From positions 434,001 through 498,000 of the forward strand of contig JAAROD010000007.1 in assembly GCA_012274445.1 (NCBI GenBank): a stretch of 64,000 bases of DNA, given 5' to 3'. The notes under the pieces are model-generated. The model worked only from the letters and a program-made list of their open reading frames with translations. It was not told the DNA's origin and did not search any database. The position numbers were made by a program, and so were the translations under genes. Numbering within the stretch: the first letter of the stretch is position 1; every line of letters starts with the position of its first letter. Below are positions 11,184 through 21,931 of this stretch, piece after piece. The stretch comes from Sclerotiophoma versabilis. Its lineage: Eukaryota > Ascomycota > Dothideomycetes > Pleosporales > Didymellaceae.

Positions 11184-13213
11184 CTAGAATAAATCTGTAA
11201 TCGCCCCTGTAGAAGCACTACTTACAAGACGTGTATACTTCGCGAGTGTACCTCTTCTAACCGGAGCTCTCTTCGGCTTCCAGTTTGCTAATCTCTCGTT
11301 CAACTCACCTGTAGTGATGTTCGTAACATCTAGCCTCCTTGACTTCGAATCGATGCATATTGTGTCTCCATCTCGAACTACTGCGATAGGGCCTCCTACA
11401 AATGCTTCAGGAACCACGTGACCGACGATGAATCCGTGGCTTGCGCCGGAGTACCTTCCATCTGTAACAAGCGCGACATTCTTGTAACCGCCACCTATCA
11501 GAGAGCCTGACGCTCTCAGCTGCTCCGGCATTCCAGGGCCTCCCCTCGGACCTTCGTAGCGTACGATAAGAACTATATTTCTGTCTTTAGGTATCATTCC
11601 AGCATCCAATGCGTTACAGAGTTCCGTTTCTTTGTTGAAAACCAACGCTGTTCCCGTAAAGAATGCGTTCCCACTGATCTTAGCGACCGCGCCTCCTGGC
11701 GCAAGGTTTCCGTACAGTATCTGGATGTTTCCCGATGGCTTGAAAGGTGCGGCCACAGGGCTAATTATCACCTGGTCTTGCGCGAGCGATGGCCATGACG
11801 CAACATTCTCTGCCAAGGTCTTGCCGGTCACAGTCATAATGTTTCCATCAATCATGCTGGCTGCGATGAGCATCTTCATCACAGAGGGAACTCCTCCAAT
11901 TTTGTATAGATCCTCCATAGTATGTTTGCCACTAGGCAATATGTTGGCCAACACTGGTGTTTTCTTCGATGCGCGATGGAAATCTTCCAGATCAAGTTCG
12001 ACGTCGGCGGTCCGGGCAATGGCCAGGGTGTGTAACACAGAGTTTGTAGAACAGCCGAAAACCATGATGAGGGTCAAGGCGTTCTCGAATGCTCGTTTTG
12101 TCAAGAGGTCTCTCGGCCGAATGTCCTTCTCAAGACAGGTTTTGATGGCATCGCCTATACGGCTACATTCACGCATCTTAGCGGGCGATGTAGCTGGGTT
12201 ACTACAGGACCCCGGGAGACAAAACCCGAGGGCCTCTATGATCATTGCGAGGCTGTTCGCAGTATACATACCTCCGCAGGCGCCTGCTGAAGGAGCTGCA
12301 TTTCGCTCAATGTCATCCATGATCTGATCCGCCGTGTAACGAGAATCCTTTGCCCACGTATCGAGATCTCCTAAAACGTAAGCTCCCCTGGCTTCGGACG
12401 GCGTATTCAAGTCGATAGGTCGTTCCAAGGTTTTGCTCCATCCCCCAAGCTGGGTCCCACCATACACTACAATGGAAGGCCGATTATGCCTGATAATACC
12501 CATAAGTACCCCCGGCATATTTTTGTCACAACCTGGAACGGCAATACATGCGTCATGAACCTGGGCGCAGGTAACAGTCTCGATACTGTCCGCAATGATC
12601 TCTCGTGACTGGAGTGAAAATCGCATACCTGAGCAACGAATCAGCGAGATCCAGAAGTGTACTATGACTCGGACAGACCATCATGGCCCATTGTTATCGC
12701 ATCAGATACCCCAATCGTATTGTACTGCCATGCAAGAAAGCCCTGCTTTTCGATCGAAGCCTTGATTGCCTTTCCGAGGTCGAGGACTCGTAGCTGTCAG
12801 CACGTCTGACTAAGTCGGCACAAAATTATCATGAGGGTTCTTACGATGCATACTGCAACATGCGTTAGTTGGAGATACCTCTTGACAGATATGCGGTGGT
12901 TACTTACTTACATGGGTTCCCCTCCCACCATACCGATGCCACACCAACCTGTGGGCTCTTTTGCATGGTAGCCTCATCTTTCACTCCAGCAGCCCAGAGC
13001 ATTGCCTAAAGAATTTGAGTTTTTATTGTCGCTTGACCAGGAGTATGAACTCAATACCTTTGCAGGAGGATAATCATGACCTCGCGTGATGAATGTCGAA
13101 TATCTATTCAGTGCTGCGGTACCATCTGGTAGAGTCTGGCCCAATTTTAAATGCGGGAACTCGATGTAATCACAGGAGTCATCAGCATCAATGTCTGTGG
13201 AGATGGAACCCAT
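11184..13213 (-). CDS. IlvD/Edd-family dehydratase (dihydroxy-acid dehydratase paralogue, possibly a sugar-acid dehydratase)
   Basis: Five exons on the minus strand: 13213-13058, 13005-12908, 12852-12845 (only 8 nt), 12786-12679 and 12628-11184, giving about 604 residues. With this splicing the family motif GNPCNMHLLDLG is read exactly. The three Fe-S cluster cysteines are present: Cys84 in NPC, Cys157 in PGCDKNMPG, and Cys241 in GACGGMYTANSLA. The C-terminal GRYSGASHGFIVGHV and the ending KYTRLVSSAS are also canonical. The enzyme eliminates water from a 2,3-dihydroxy acid to give a 2-keto acid. No mitochondrial targeting peptide is visible, unlike the housekeeping branched-chain enzyme. It is divergently transcribed from a rhamnosidase gene, so a sugar acid such as rhamnonate or gluconate may be the substrate; that is inference. 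It could also be a spare valine/isoleucine pathway enzyme. Confidence 0.9.
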
Positions 13214-13774
13214 CGTGAGCGATCAATAGCTCCACAATGTAATAGTGTTTTGTGTGGCTCGCGACGCCGCTACACCGATAAGAATGATGATAAAATGGCA
13301 GAGATACTTTGGATCACAAGACAATTAATGATAAACCGACTCTAGTCCTGGCAAGAAGGTGGAAGGATGGCATTTGCACGATTGGATACACTCCATAGAA
13401 TTTGAAACTGGGGTCGGCACATGATGAGCCGAGCCGGCGCTACCGCAGCACCTAGGCATAACGCTACACAATTCTACCGACAACTACGCCTACTCACCTA
13501 GGACATGCTAATAACCCGATAACAGTGGGCCATTAGATGTACGTGGTGGTCTAAGCTTAGTATCCGGCTTCTATGTACCCGGCCGTCATGTGGCCTCGAA
13601 GATCGGATCAAGGTCACTGATTTGGTGATATTCCCTCTAAAACCTTAGCCATTATGTAGAAGGCGTTTTGACCTCGGATAGCTTGGTCATGGGTAGATGA
13701 TCATTTCACAGCTGTGATTATAGTCATTGCTCTTGTTTCCCCTCAGCACCAGGACAGTGCAGTCTCCGAACACA
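13214..13774. promoter_or_regulatory. divergent promoter between dehydratase and rhamnosidase genes
   Basis: The 561-bp space separates two start codons that point away from each other, so the two genes share this control region. It holds CCGG-type half sites, for example around 13565-13585 (CCGGCTTC followed later by CCCGG), the kind of triplets bound by Zn2Cys6 factors. The binding function is inferred. Confidence 0.5.
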
Positions 13775-16565
13775 ATGGACGACTCTACTTTCGGGGTGTG
13801 CGATGTTCGCTTTGAGCACTACACAACTCAGACTGTTCTTGGTGCACATGAAACAAAGCCTCGGCTCTCCTGGACGTTCGAAAACACGGGGAACAATTTC
13901 AAGCAAGCGAGCTATGAGATCAGGTGTTACAATATTCATCGCTCTATGGGCCAAATACATATGCGGACTACAAAGGTTATCAATCCCGAATCCTGCCTGG
14001 TGCCGTGGCCATTCGAAGATGCTCTGGAGTCACGACAACGTATTTCAGCACAAGTAAGGGTGTGGAACCATCACGGAATCGTGTCATCTTGGAGTCCCTT
14101 ATCGACCATCGAGATCGGATTGTTACACCGGACAGACTGGCAGTGTGATAGGATCGCGTTTGACGTAGGACGTGACATATCTAAAACTAATCCAGAGGAT
14201 CTCTTTCGAAGGGCTTTCAAGACCGAAGGTCCTGTTCGACAGGCTAGGCTTTACGTCGCTGTCCAAGGAGTTTTCCAAGCGGAGATAAACGGGTCCCGTG
14301 TGGGAGACGACTTCCTTGCCCCGGGTTGGACTGTGTACGACCGTAGGCTTCACTACGAAGCCTACGACGTCTCCAATATGTTCTCGCCTGCCGAAGGGTG
14401 GAACTGCCTTGGCTTCAGAGTTGCTGAAGGATGGTATGCCGGACGGCTAGGATTTGCAGGAGGAGAGCGTAACATATGGGGTTCAATTCCAACACTCATG
14501 GCGCAGCTGGAGATCACTTACGAAAACGGAACCTCCACACTGATATGCTCGGATACATCATGGAAAGCGACAAAGGGCCCTATCTTGCAGGGAGAGATTT
14601 ATGATGGCGAAAAGTATGATGCCACTTGCGAACTTCAGAAATGGTCGGCAGCCGACTGTGAAGATACCAATTGGCGCGGAGCCCACGTACTGGAGCCGCT
14701 TGACCGGAGCATAAAGCTGGAGGCTAGCCTCAAAGAGCCCGTACGTCAAACCGGGTTTCTCAAACCACGCGAAGTTGTGGTCACGCCTTCGAAAAGAATG
14801 GTTCTGGATTTCGGCCAGAATCTAGTGGGCTTCACGAGGCTCAAAAGAATTGTAGGAGCCCGCGGCGCGAAAATTACCCTTACATTTGCTGAAGTGCTTG
14901 AAGATGGCGAGTTATCCCGCCGGCCACTAAGAGAATGCAAAGCTACGGATGAGTATATTCTCAAAGGATTACCAGAAGGCGAGTCATGGGAACCACGATT
15001 CACTTTCCACGGCTTTAGATTCTGCCAGATAGATGGCTGGCCATCAACATCCCCGCCAATCGAGGAGGTAGCCGAAGCAGTCATTTGTAACTCGGATATG
15101 TTGAGTTCAGGCCACTTTGCGTGCTCCAATGCTTTATTGAACAAGCTTTATTCAAATTCAGTCTGGAGTATGCGAGGAAACTTTTTCTCAATACCAACAG
15201 ACTGTCCCCAGCGGGACGAGCGGCTTGGCTGGACAGGCGACATCGCTCTATTCTGCCCTACAGCTGTCAAGGTCTATGACTGTACAAATGTATTGTTGGA
15301 CTGGTTAAAGGATGTCGTCTACGAGCAAGAGCGACGGGGGGGTGTACCGCCAATCATTGTACCTGACGTCCTCCGAAGCGTTCCGTTTTGGGGAGAGGAT
15401 TTCCCGGTCGCCATTTGGCATGATGTTGTGATTCTGGTTGCATGGACACTGTACAAGGAGAAGAACGACTCCAAGATTTTGACCGACTTCTATACCAGCA
15501 TGACACAATGGATTTCGAAGATCCCACGGGGCGAAGGCTCAAGATCGATGCTTTGGTCACCATATTGCTTTCAATTTGGGGTAAGTACCAATGATACACG
15601 ACCGTCTAGTACATAAGAGCAGTGATATTGACTAGACGTAGGATTGGCTTGATCCTTCCGCACACCCAGACCGGCCCAGCGACTCGAAAACCGACCCAAA
15701 TCTTGTGGCAGATGCTTTCCTCATCAGAAGCTTGCGACTTATGGCTGAAATTGCTGCCATAATCGGCAAACCAGACGATGCGAATAACTTCCACGATGAA
15801 GCCACCTCTGCGCACAAACAATTTGCAGACGAGTACATATCGCCCAATGGACGCTTGTCTTCCGACTCCCAGACAGCATATGCTTTGGCTATTTCCTTCG
15901 ATTTGTTCACCTCGAGTAGTCAAAAGAAAAATGCTGGGCAACGACTGGCTAAGCTCGTGTTGGCTAATGACTTCAAAATTGCGACGGGATTCGCAGGCAC
16001 ACCATACATTTGCGAGGCTTTGACTTTATCAGGCCGTCCTGAACTTGCTTTCGGGATGCTTCTCAATAAAAGTTGTCCTTCGTGGCTTTACCCTATCACG
16101 CAAGGGGCTACAACAATGTGGGAAAGGTGGGACAGCATGCTTCCGGATGGCTCTGTCAACCCCGGAGAGATGACCTCGTTTAACCATTACGCTCTAGGTG
16201 CGGTTTCTAACTATCTATTTGAATCTGTTGCCGGTTTGCGATGCCTAAGTCCTGGGTGGAAACGATCCATGTTTTCTCCAATTATCAGCGGGAACATCAC
16301 GCAGGCCGAAGCAAGCCATGAAACCCCGTATGGTCGCGTTGTATGTTCTTGGAGACTCGACAGGGATCAGTTGATCGTCGACCTGCAGGTTCCTCCTAAC
16401 ACCGTAATGGATATCATCTTACCATTCGCAAAAGCGGACGAGACTAGAACGTTGGAAGCTGGGAATTGGTCCTTCTCGGGGAAATATACCGAGCGATACA
16501 ATTGGCCTGTCCGAGGCACCGGAAGACTACCATGGGTGGTGACGGATGAGGTTGTAATTGAATAA
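13775..16565 (+). CDS. alpha-L-rhamnosidase, glycoside hydrolase family 78
   Basis: Two exons: 13775-15580 and 15642-16565, joined by a 61-bp intron (GTAAGT donor, GTAG acceptor), giving about 909 residues. The joined frame restores the GH78 motif DWLDPSAH right after the junction. GH78 enzymes remove terminal alpha-L-rhamnose from glycosides by inversion. The N-terminal beta-sandwich parts (LSWTFEN; RLYVAVQGVFQAEING, LAPGWTVYDRR) precede an (alpha/alpha)6 barrel. The motif CPQRDERLGWTGD (about 476-488) carries the general acid Glu, and MWERWDS (about 761-767) carries the general base Glu. There is no signal peptide (MDDSTFGVCDVRF), so it should be intracellular. The first ATG upstream in frame, at 13727, would add only 16 unconvincing residues. 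It shares its promoter with the dehydratase and lies tail-to-tail with the GH5 gene. Confidence 0.93.
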
Positions 16566-17215
16566 GCTACTACTGTACGTACGGAGCTTCACATCATCTC
16601 TCCAGCGAGCAAAACAAATTTGGACAGGCGTAACCCCTGAAAAGCCACCTAATCAATTAGGCATTCCTAAATCTTCACTTACGCAGTGAATTCCAATAGA
16701 AATAACCCTGTAGTCTTCAATACTAGAGATGAGCAACTTAGAGTATCATAGAGTTCCATTCCCGCTAAAAGTTTGTATCCCATTCATAAGACAGCGCCTT
16801 TCTGTTTCCGGTAGAATAGCCATAGATGCAAATCCAGGGTGTACGTATCAGTTTTTCAATTTAGGGGTATGCAGTCGTCTTAAATCTTATCCTACGTCAG
16901 TAGCCTCTTTAGTCTATAGCCACTTTGCGTTTCTACGGACTGTCACTGTGATGCGTTTTGGAACTCACGGCGACGTTTGCAAGGAGTCAGTCTGTTCAGA
17001 TACTGCCCGTAAGCGATCAATCTCTTTTAAATATCTTTAAAGCACAAATAAAACATCTTGTATAACATACACATAGACCTTGTATCAAGACTATAGTATT
17101 TATAGCGGTATATTGTTAATATGTTGGGTCCAGATGCTATGCTTCCTATTCAAACTCTTCTGCACCATTCCTTATAGTAGATAGTGATTACTTTTTATTT
17201 TGAGCTCTATCAAAA
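16566..17215. other. gap between two convergent genes
   Basis: A/T-rich 3' flanks of GH78 and GH5. A 103-codon frame at 16729-17040 has no domain, and I do not consider it a gene. Confidence 0.45.
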
Positions 17216-18678
17216 CTATAATAGATACTCCTTTGCGGTGAGTATCTCCGCTAAACGATCGTGTTGAACACACCGATCGAAGGACCAGCTGGAAGCTAAT
17301 TCTTCAAGCTCCTCGCGCGTCTTCCCTGCGAAAAGCTCTGCAAATTGAGGTGTCAGAGACGCAGCCAGGAACGTTTGAATGACGTTTCGGAAGACATGCT
17401 GCCTCGTAGACCAATGTAGTGGGTATGTCTTGGTTGCGGTGGAGGAGACTGAGTCAATCCACTTGACCAGAGGGTCAATAAGATTATCAAGCTCCGGATA
17501 TGCAAACGCTCCTGCCCAGTCGACCTGAGATTGCCGCTTTTTCTCCAAGAACGGTTGGATCAAAGTGCGGTAAGAGGATTCTGGAGATGGATGCATCATG
17601 CCCATAAGACCAATGTCCTTATAAGACCATATCGACCAAGGTATCTGATACTTTTCGTAGATGCGCATCTGGGCAAGCATCAGCTCTTGGCGACAGCTGT
17701 TTGTTTCCTCAGCGTTTGCTTCTTTCGGCGTAGCATATGTTACACCGAATTCGCCGTTCCATATAGGAGCGTTGTGCAGGTGCTGGAATTCGCACTTGCG
17801 GAGGAGCTGCTTCTCTAACTTCTCATTCTGCTGAGGTGTACCACGGTAGGTCTCGCCGATAGCGAAGGCCATCATGCTATAATCATGAATTGCATAGACG
17901 GCATTTGGCAGTACACCATCGAAACCACCAAACTCCATGCCATAGTTGTTTCCATCCAGGAAAAGCATATGGTGCGGATCGATGGCGCGAATAGCCTTTT
18001 CCAGACGCTTGTAGAAACCGACTAGACGGACTCCCTCCGAGTCGGCTGGCTCGTTCAGGAGGTTGTAGCCTGCTACCCATGAACTGTCTTTGTATCTATG
18101 GGCGATCTGCTCCCATAACCAAACTGTACGGTCTTGATGATCTTTGTAGTCCCAGAAAGCAGCATAGCTTGTATGATTGTCGCAATGCTGATCCTGATTC
18201 TGGCCTCCAGGCGTGGTGTGCATGTCGATGATCGTATAGATCTGTTGCTCAGCACATAACTGAATTACACGATCGAGGTGCTTGAAGCCGGCTTCTTTGA
18301 GGACTCGAGGGTCCATGTCGTCTTCGAAGTGGCGATGATTGATCGGCAGCCGAAGGCAGTTGAGGTTGAGTGATTTCAAGAATTTGGCATCGCTCTCTGT
18401 GAAGAAATGATGAAGCCATCGATCAAAGAAGAATTCGTAATCATCTCGCCCCATAACCTTCAACATCGCGGCTCGTGCTATAGACTCGTTCCCTGAAAAG
18501 CCATCCATAAAATTCTCCATGCTTCACCGTCCGTTAGCACACGCCTGTGGTAATTGTGAGTAGAGAATTTAGCAACTTACTTCATCCACCCTCCTAAAGA
18601 AGTACCGCGGAGTTTTATGAGCAAGCCATTGTCATCGACAATGTTCGATCCCTTCACATGAAGGAACCCGGTGCTCAT
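17216..18678 (-). CDS. glycoside hydrolase family 5 protein, intracellular
   Basis: Two exons: 18678-18581 and 18521-17216, with a 59-bp intron, giving about 467 residues. Splicing creates GGWMNMENFMDGF, the opening motif of this GH5 type. GH5 enzymes are retaining beta-glycosidases with a TIM barrel. The acid/base is Glu190 in NLLNEP and the nucleophile Glu290 in WNGEFG; HTTPGGQNQD and the HDY motif are also visible. There is no signal peptide (MSTGFLHVKG), so the enzyme should act in the cytosol, which is unusual for cell-wall degrading GH5 members. The subfamily and substrate (beta-glucoside or a rhamnosyl-glucoside) cannot be settled by eye. It is divergent from the sugar porter gene and convergent with GH78. 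Another in-frame ATG at 18780 would add an implausible Cys/Ser-rich leader, so I chose 18678. Confidence 0.88.
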
Positions 18679-19463
18679 GTTGGATGCAAAAGAGTGTATA
18701 CTCGAGAAGAAATTGTGATCACTAGATTCAGACAATGCGGACCCAAGACAACAAGCATTAACATTTGAAAATGAACACAAATACTACTATTATCATTTCT
18801 CACACACCTGGGATCGGTCTACACTATCCCGAGACCCAGCGCTGCTTGGATACTAGCTTCGGATAGTCGTGTGTGGTGAACGGACTTGAGCTGACGGCTT
18901 CGGATCCTCATGTGCGAGAATTCAACGTCTCATTCGTTCGGCATCTCAACTTCCGACTCAGCTCACAATCACTGAAGTGCTGGCAGGTTGGCCGGGATTT
19001 ACGTGCCGACCGGGACGTAATCTTCCATACAGGCTAGGCCAATCGTTGGAGAAATGCCTGACCATCAGAGCCTGCTCAGGTAGTGATAATGCGCGAGGCT
19101 GACTCGCGCTCCCATGCCTGCACCGCGGGGCCCCAGACCCCGGATATTCTCCACCCCAATGTTTGAGTTCTCTAGTTCGCTAGAACAACGAACTAAACCA
19201 AAAGTTATCGAATGATACCGGCAGGCTATGGATCAGGTCGCTTTCTAGACTGGACTAATCTGGCTAAACATAACGCCATCTCCAGTGCTTCGGATATATG
19301 ATATGTCTCCGCATTCCACCTTCCTCCAGCAGGATCTCTCCAGCTCTCATCTCTTTTCATTCGGGATTCTTACCCTTAGCTATTCCTTCGAAAGTGAGGT
19401 GCAAACCTACCGCAGAGTCAACACACTGCGTCCCTTCCACATAACGCACACCTCTCGGCCAAG
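18679..19463. promoter_or_regulatory. divergent promoter between GH5 and sugar porter genes, with a motif repeated three times
   Basis: The 785-bp space separates two outward-facing genes. The 9-mer GCTTCGGAT occurs at 18856-18864, 18897-18905 and 19287-19295, all on the plus strand. It contains a CGG triplet, the core recognised by Zn2Cys6 factors, one of which is encoded at 26298-28913. That it is an operator is inference. Confidence 0.5.
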
Positions 19464-21023
19464 ATGACGGAAGCAATCCAATCAGAAGAGGTTCGTGAGG
19501 AACTCGCGAAGTTGCCACCCTGGTACAAGAACGGCAACCTCATTAAGCTGTACTTCCTTCTCACCGCACCTCTTTTGACATCCACCGCATGGGGTTTCGA
19601 CCTCAGTATGACAAGTGGACTCCAGGCTGTCGAACAATTCATGGACAATTTTGGTCATCCCACTGGATCTACTCTCGGATTCTTCGGCGCTTCGATGTCT
19701 GTGGGAGGCCTGGTGGCCTGCCTTGTGGGTGGCACCCTGGCCGACCGATTCGGCCGTCGCAGTGTTTGCTTTGCTGGCGCCGCGATTGTGCTGGGAATGG
19801 CTCTTATGCAAACCTTCTCGAAGAGCTTTGACATGTTCGTTGGTGCCAAGATGATCCTTGGGTTTGGCGGCAATCTACAACAACTCGGTGGGCCTGTCCT
19901 CGTGTCCGAACTTGCGCACCCGAAACAACGCGTACTACTCACGTCGCTTTACAATACTTCGATCTTTGTTGGTCTCATCATGGGATCGTGGGTAACCTTT
20001 GGAACCTACAACATCCCATCTAACTGGTCCTGGAAGATTCCTTGCTTGTTGCAGGTTATCCTTCCTACGTATCAAATGACTTTGATATGGTTCTGCCCCG
20101 AATCACCCCGATGGCTAGTTACAAAAGACCGTTTGGAAGAAGCCCGTTCAATTCTGATCAAATACCACGGTAACGGTACAGAAGATCTTGTTGTACAGGC
20201 CGAAATGCAAGATATCATGGCAGGTGTTGAGGCAGACAAGACTCAAATGAAGCTCAACATGGACAGCATGAAGAGCATCTTTGGCTCCAAAGGCAATCGT
20301 CATCGACTCTGGATCTGTTTCTGGACTGCTGTTGGCTCTCAGGCCGCTGGTGGCTCCCTTATCGCCACATATCTACCCAAGATCCTCGATCAGGTTGGCA
20401 TGAAAACATCAAAGGAGAAAACTCTGATCAACGCCATCATGAGTATCTGCAATTGGTTAACCTCTTTCATTGCAGCCTTCGTCATACCGCACGTCAAGCG
20501 TCGCAATATGTTCTTGTTCTCGACGGTTGGATTCAACGCATGTTTTGTTGTATGGACAGCGTTGACTGAGAGGTATATTGCAACGGAGAACAAGTCCCTC
20601 GGTATCGCCGTCGTGGTCATGATCTTCCTTTACAACTTCTTCCAAACCATGTGTTGGATCCCATTGGTTATCGGCTATCCTCTGGAGTGTGTGACAGCCA
20701 AGCAGAGAGGAGTTTTCTTTGCATTCACGTTGTTCATTATCAACATCACTGCATTCGTCACTAGCTACACCACTCCGATTCTACTTGACAGCATGGGTTG
20801 GAAGTACTACCTTGGCCAATGTATCTGGAACTGTGTATACATTGTCGTTATTTACTTCACTTTCGTGGAGACATCTGGCATGTCCTTGGAAGAGATTGCG
20901 ATGATCTTTGACGGAAATCAAGCCTTCGAAGACGCCCGGACACACGCACGAGAGGTACTCAAAGGCCATGAAGATCTAGATGAAGTGACAAAGATCGAGG
21001 ACACTACAGGCAAGACAGCTTAG
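19464..21023 (+). CDS. MFS sugar porter (hexose/lactose-permease-like family)
   Basis: A single-exon gene of 519 residues with about 12 membrane helices. The sugar-porter signatures are DRFGRR after helix 2, PESPRWLV before the central cytoplasmic loop, and ETSGMSLEEIAMIFDG at the end of helix 12, a variant of the usual PETKG motif. The family moves mono- or disaccharides by H+ symport across the plasma membrane. The central loop (about residues 215-285) is hydrophilic and charged. The layout recalls fungal Lac12-type permeases, which take up di- or oligosaccharides whole. Next to three glycosidases without signal peptides, it is the obvious candidate to bring in their substrate. Substrate range cannot be read from the sequence. 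Confidence 0.92.
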   Translation: MTEAIQSEEVREELAKLPPWYKNGNLIKLYFLLTAPLLTSTAWGFDLSMTSGLQAVEQFMDNFGHPTGSTLGFFGASMSVGGLVACLVGGTLADRFGRRSVCFAGAAIVLGMALMQTFSKSFDMFVGAKMILGFGGNLQQLGGPVLVSELAHPKQRVLLTSLYNTSIFVGLIMGSWVTFGTYNIPSNWSWKIPCLLQVILPTYQMTLIWFCPESPRWLVTKDRLEEARSILIKYHGNGTEDLVVQAEMQDIMAGVEADKTQMKLNMDSMKSIFGSKGNRHRLWICFWTAVGSQAAGGSLIATYLPKILDQVGMKTSKEKTLINAIMSICNWLTSFIAAFVIPHVKRRNMFLFSTVGFNACFVVWTALTERYIATENKSLGIAVVVMIFLYNFFQTMCWIPLVIGYPLECVTAKQRGVFFAFTLFIINITAFVTSYTTPILLDSMGWKYYLGQCIWNCVYIVVIYFTFVETSGMSLEEIAMIFDGNQAFEDARTHAREVLKGHEDLDEVTKIEDTTGKTA

Positions 21024-21931
21024 TGTCAGCTTCCCGGATCTAGAAGAGAACCATGTTGTCTGTAATGAAAGCTGTTGAGAGGCTGTACGTTCTAAGGCGT
21101 TTAATGTACTTGTCGTAAGCTGGTTTAGTTTTCATAAGAATTCCTTGAACGTTGGTTGTTATGGCTACAAGTAGTGAATGAAACTATCTACTTCTAAGTA
21201 CCGTACTTCCCGAAGGATAACTTGCACATAGGCGAGAGTGCGATGTAGCATAAAATACCACCGATTCTTCCTAGTTCAGCAGAATAGCGTGAGTGAAAAT
21301 AGACTTCAAGCCTGGACACCACAAGCGCAAGACTGATCGGCCCCACTTCTCTGTTGCTGGCATCTACTAGAGCGGTATAGATGATCATACAAATAGTTGC
21401 CGCTTTGGAAATCTCTTCACTGCTTATTGTCGTAATGAGGAATTTTTCTTGGAAAAACATGGCTATTTGCAGATGACCCAGTGCTGTACAGGCTCTAGTG
21501 AAGGCTACATGTGCTTGTTATATCTTCTTTCTAAGTCTGTGGTCTTGTCTGGATGCGAGCGGTTAGATAATTATGGTACCTGAATACTCACAACATCTTA
21601 CACCTTGGTATAAACGAACTTAGGAAGAGCCCATTGGAATCCTGCATAATGGCCAGTCAGGTGATTACATCTACCCCACAATGGCGCGCCGGTACCGGCA
21701 CGTGACTACATGCCAAGCCATATGCTCGGAAATCTAATGTGGCCGAATCGGGCCATGGCGGACCAAGACGATCCGAGGGCACGCTGGCACGCAACGCTAA
21801 ATAGATGTCTCCTAAGAAGTACTAGACCTCTCGCGCTGACCTGGATATAAAACTGTTAAAGGAATATATGTTACCTGCAGTATCTTGCACCCTGCATCTG
21901 TTGTTTAACATAACCGACAACTGCAGCAAAA
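21024..21931. promoter_or_regulatory. intergenic region and promoter of the GH3 gene
   Basis: No supported gene; a frame at 21194-21460 (-) has hydrophobic parts but no recognisable family. A perfect 10-bp palindrome CCGGTACCGG lies at 21689-21698 and contains everted CCG-N4-CGG triplets, a pattern used by Zn2Cys6 regulators. The role is inferred. Confidence 0.45.

Noticed and set aside
12624..12626. ATG at 12626 as the start of the dehydratase
   Set aside because: It is an internal Met of the last exon. The N-terminal third, with the first Fe-S cysteine, is in four upstream exons.
11184..13213. Dehydratase as a self-resistance copy in a natural-product cluster (as in aspterric acid clusters)
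   Set aside because: No terpene cyclase, P450 or other biosynthetic gene is nearby; sugar genes surround it.
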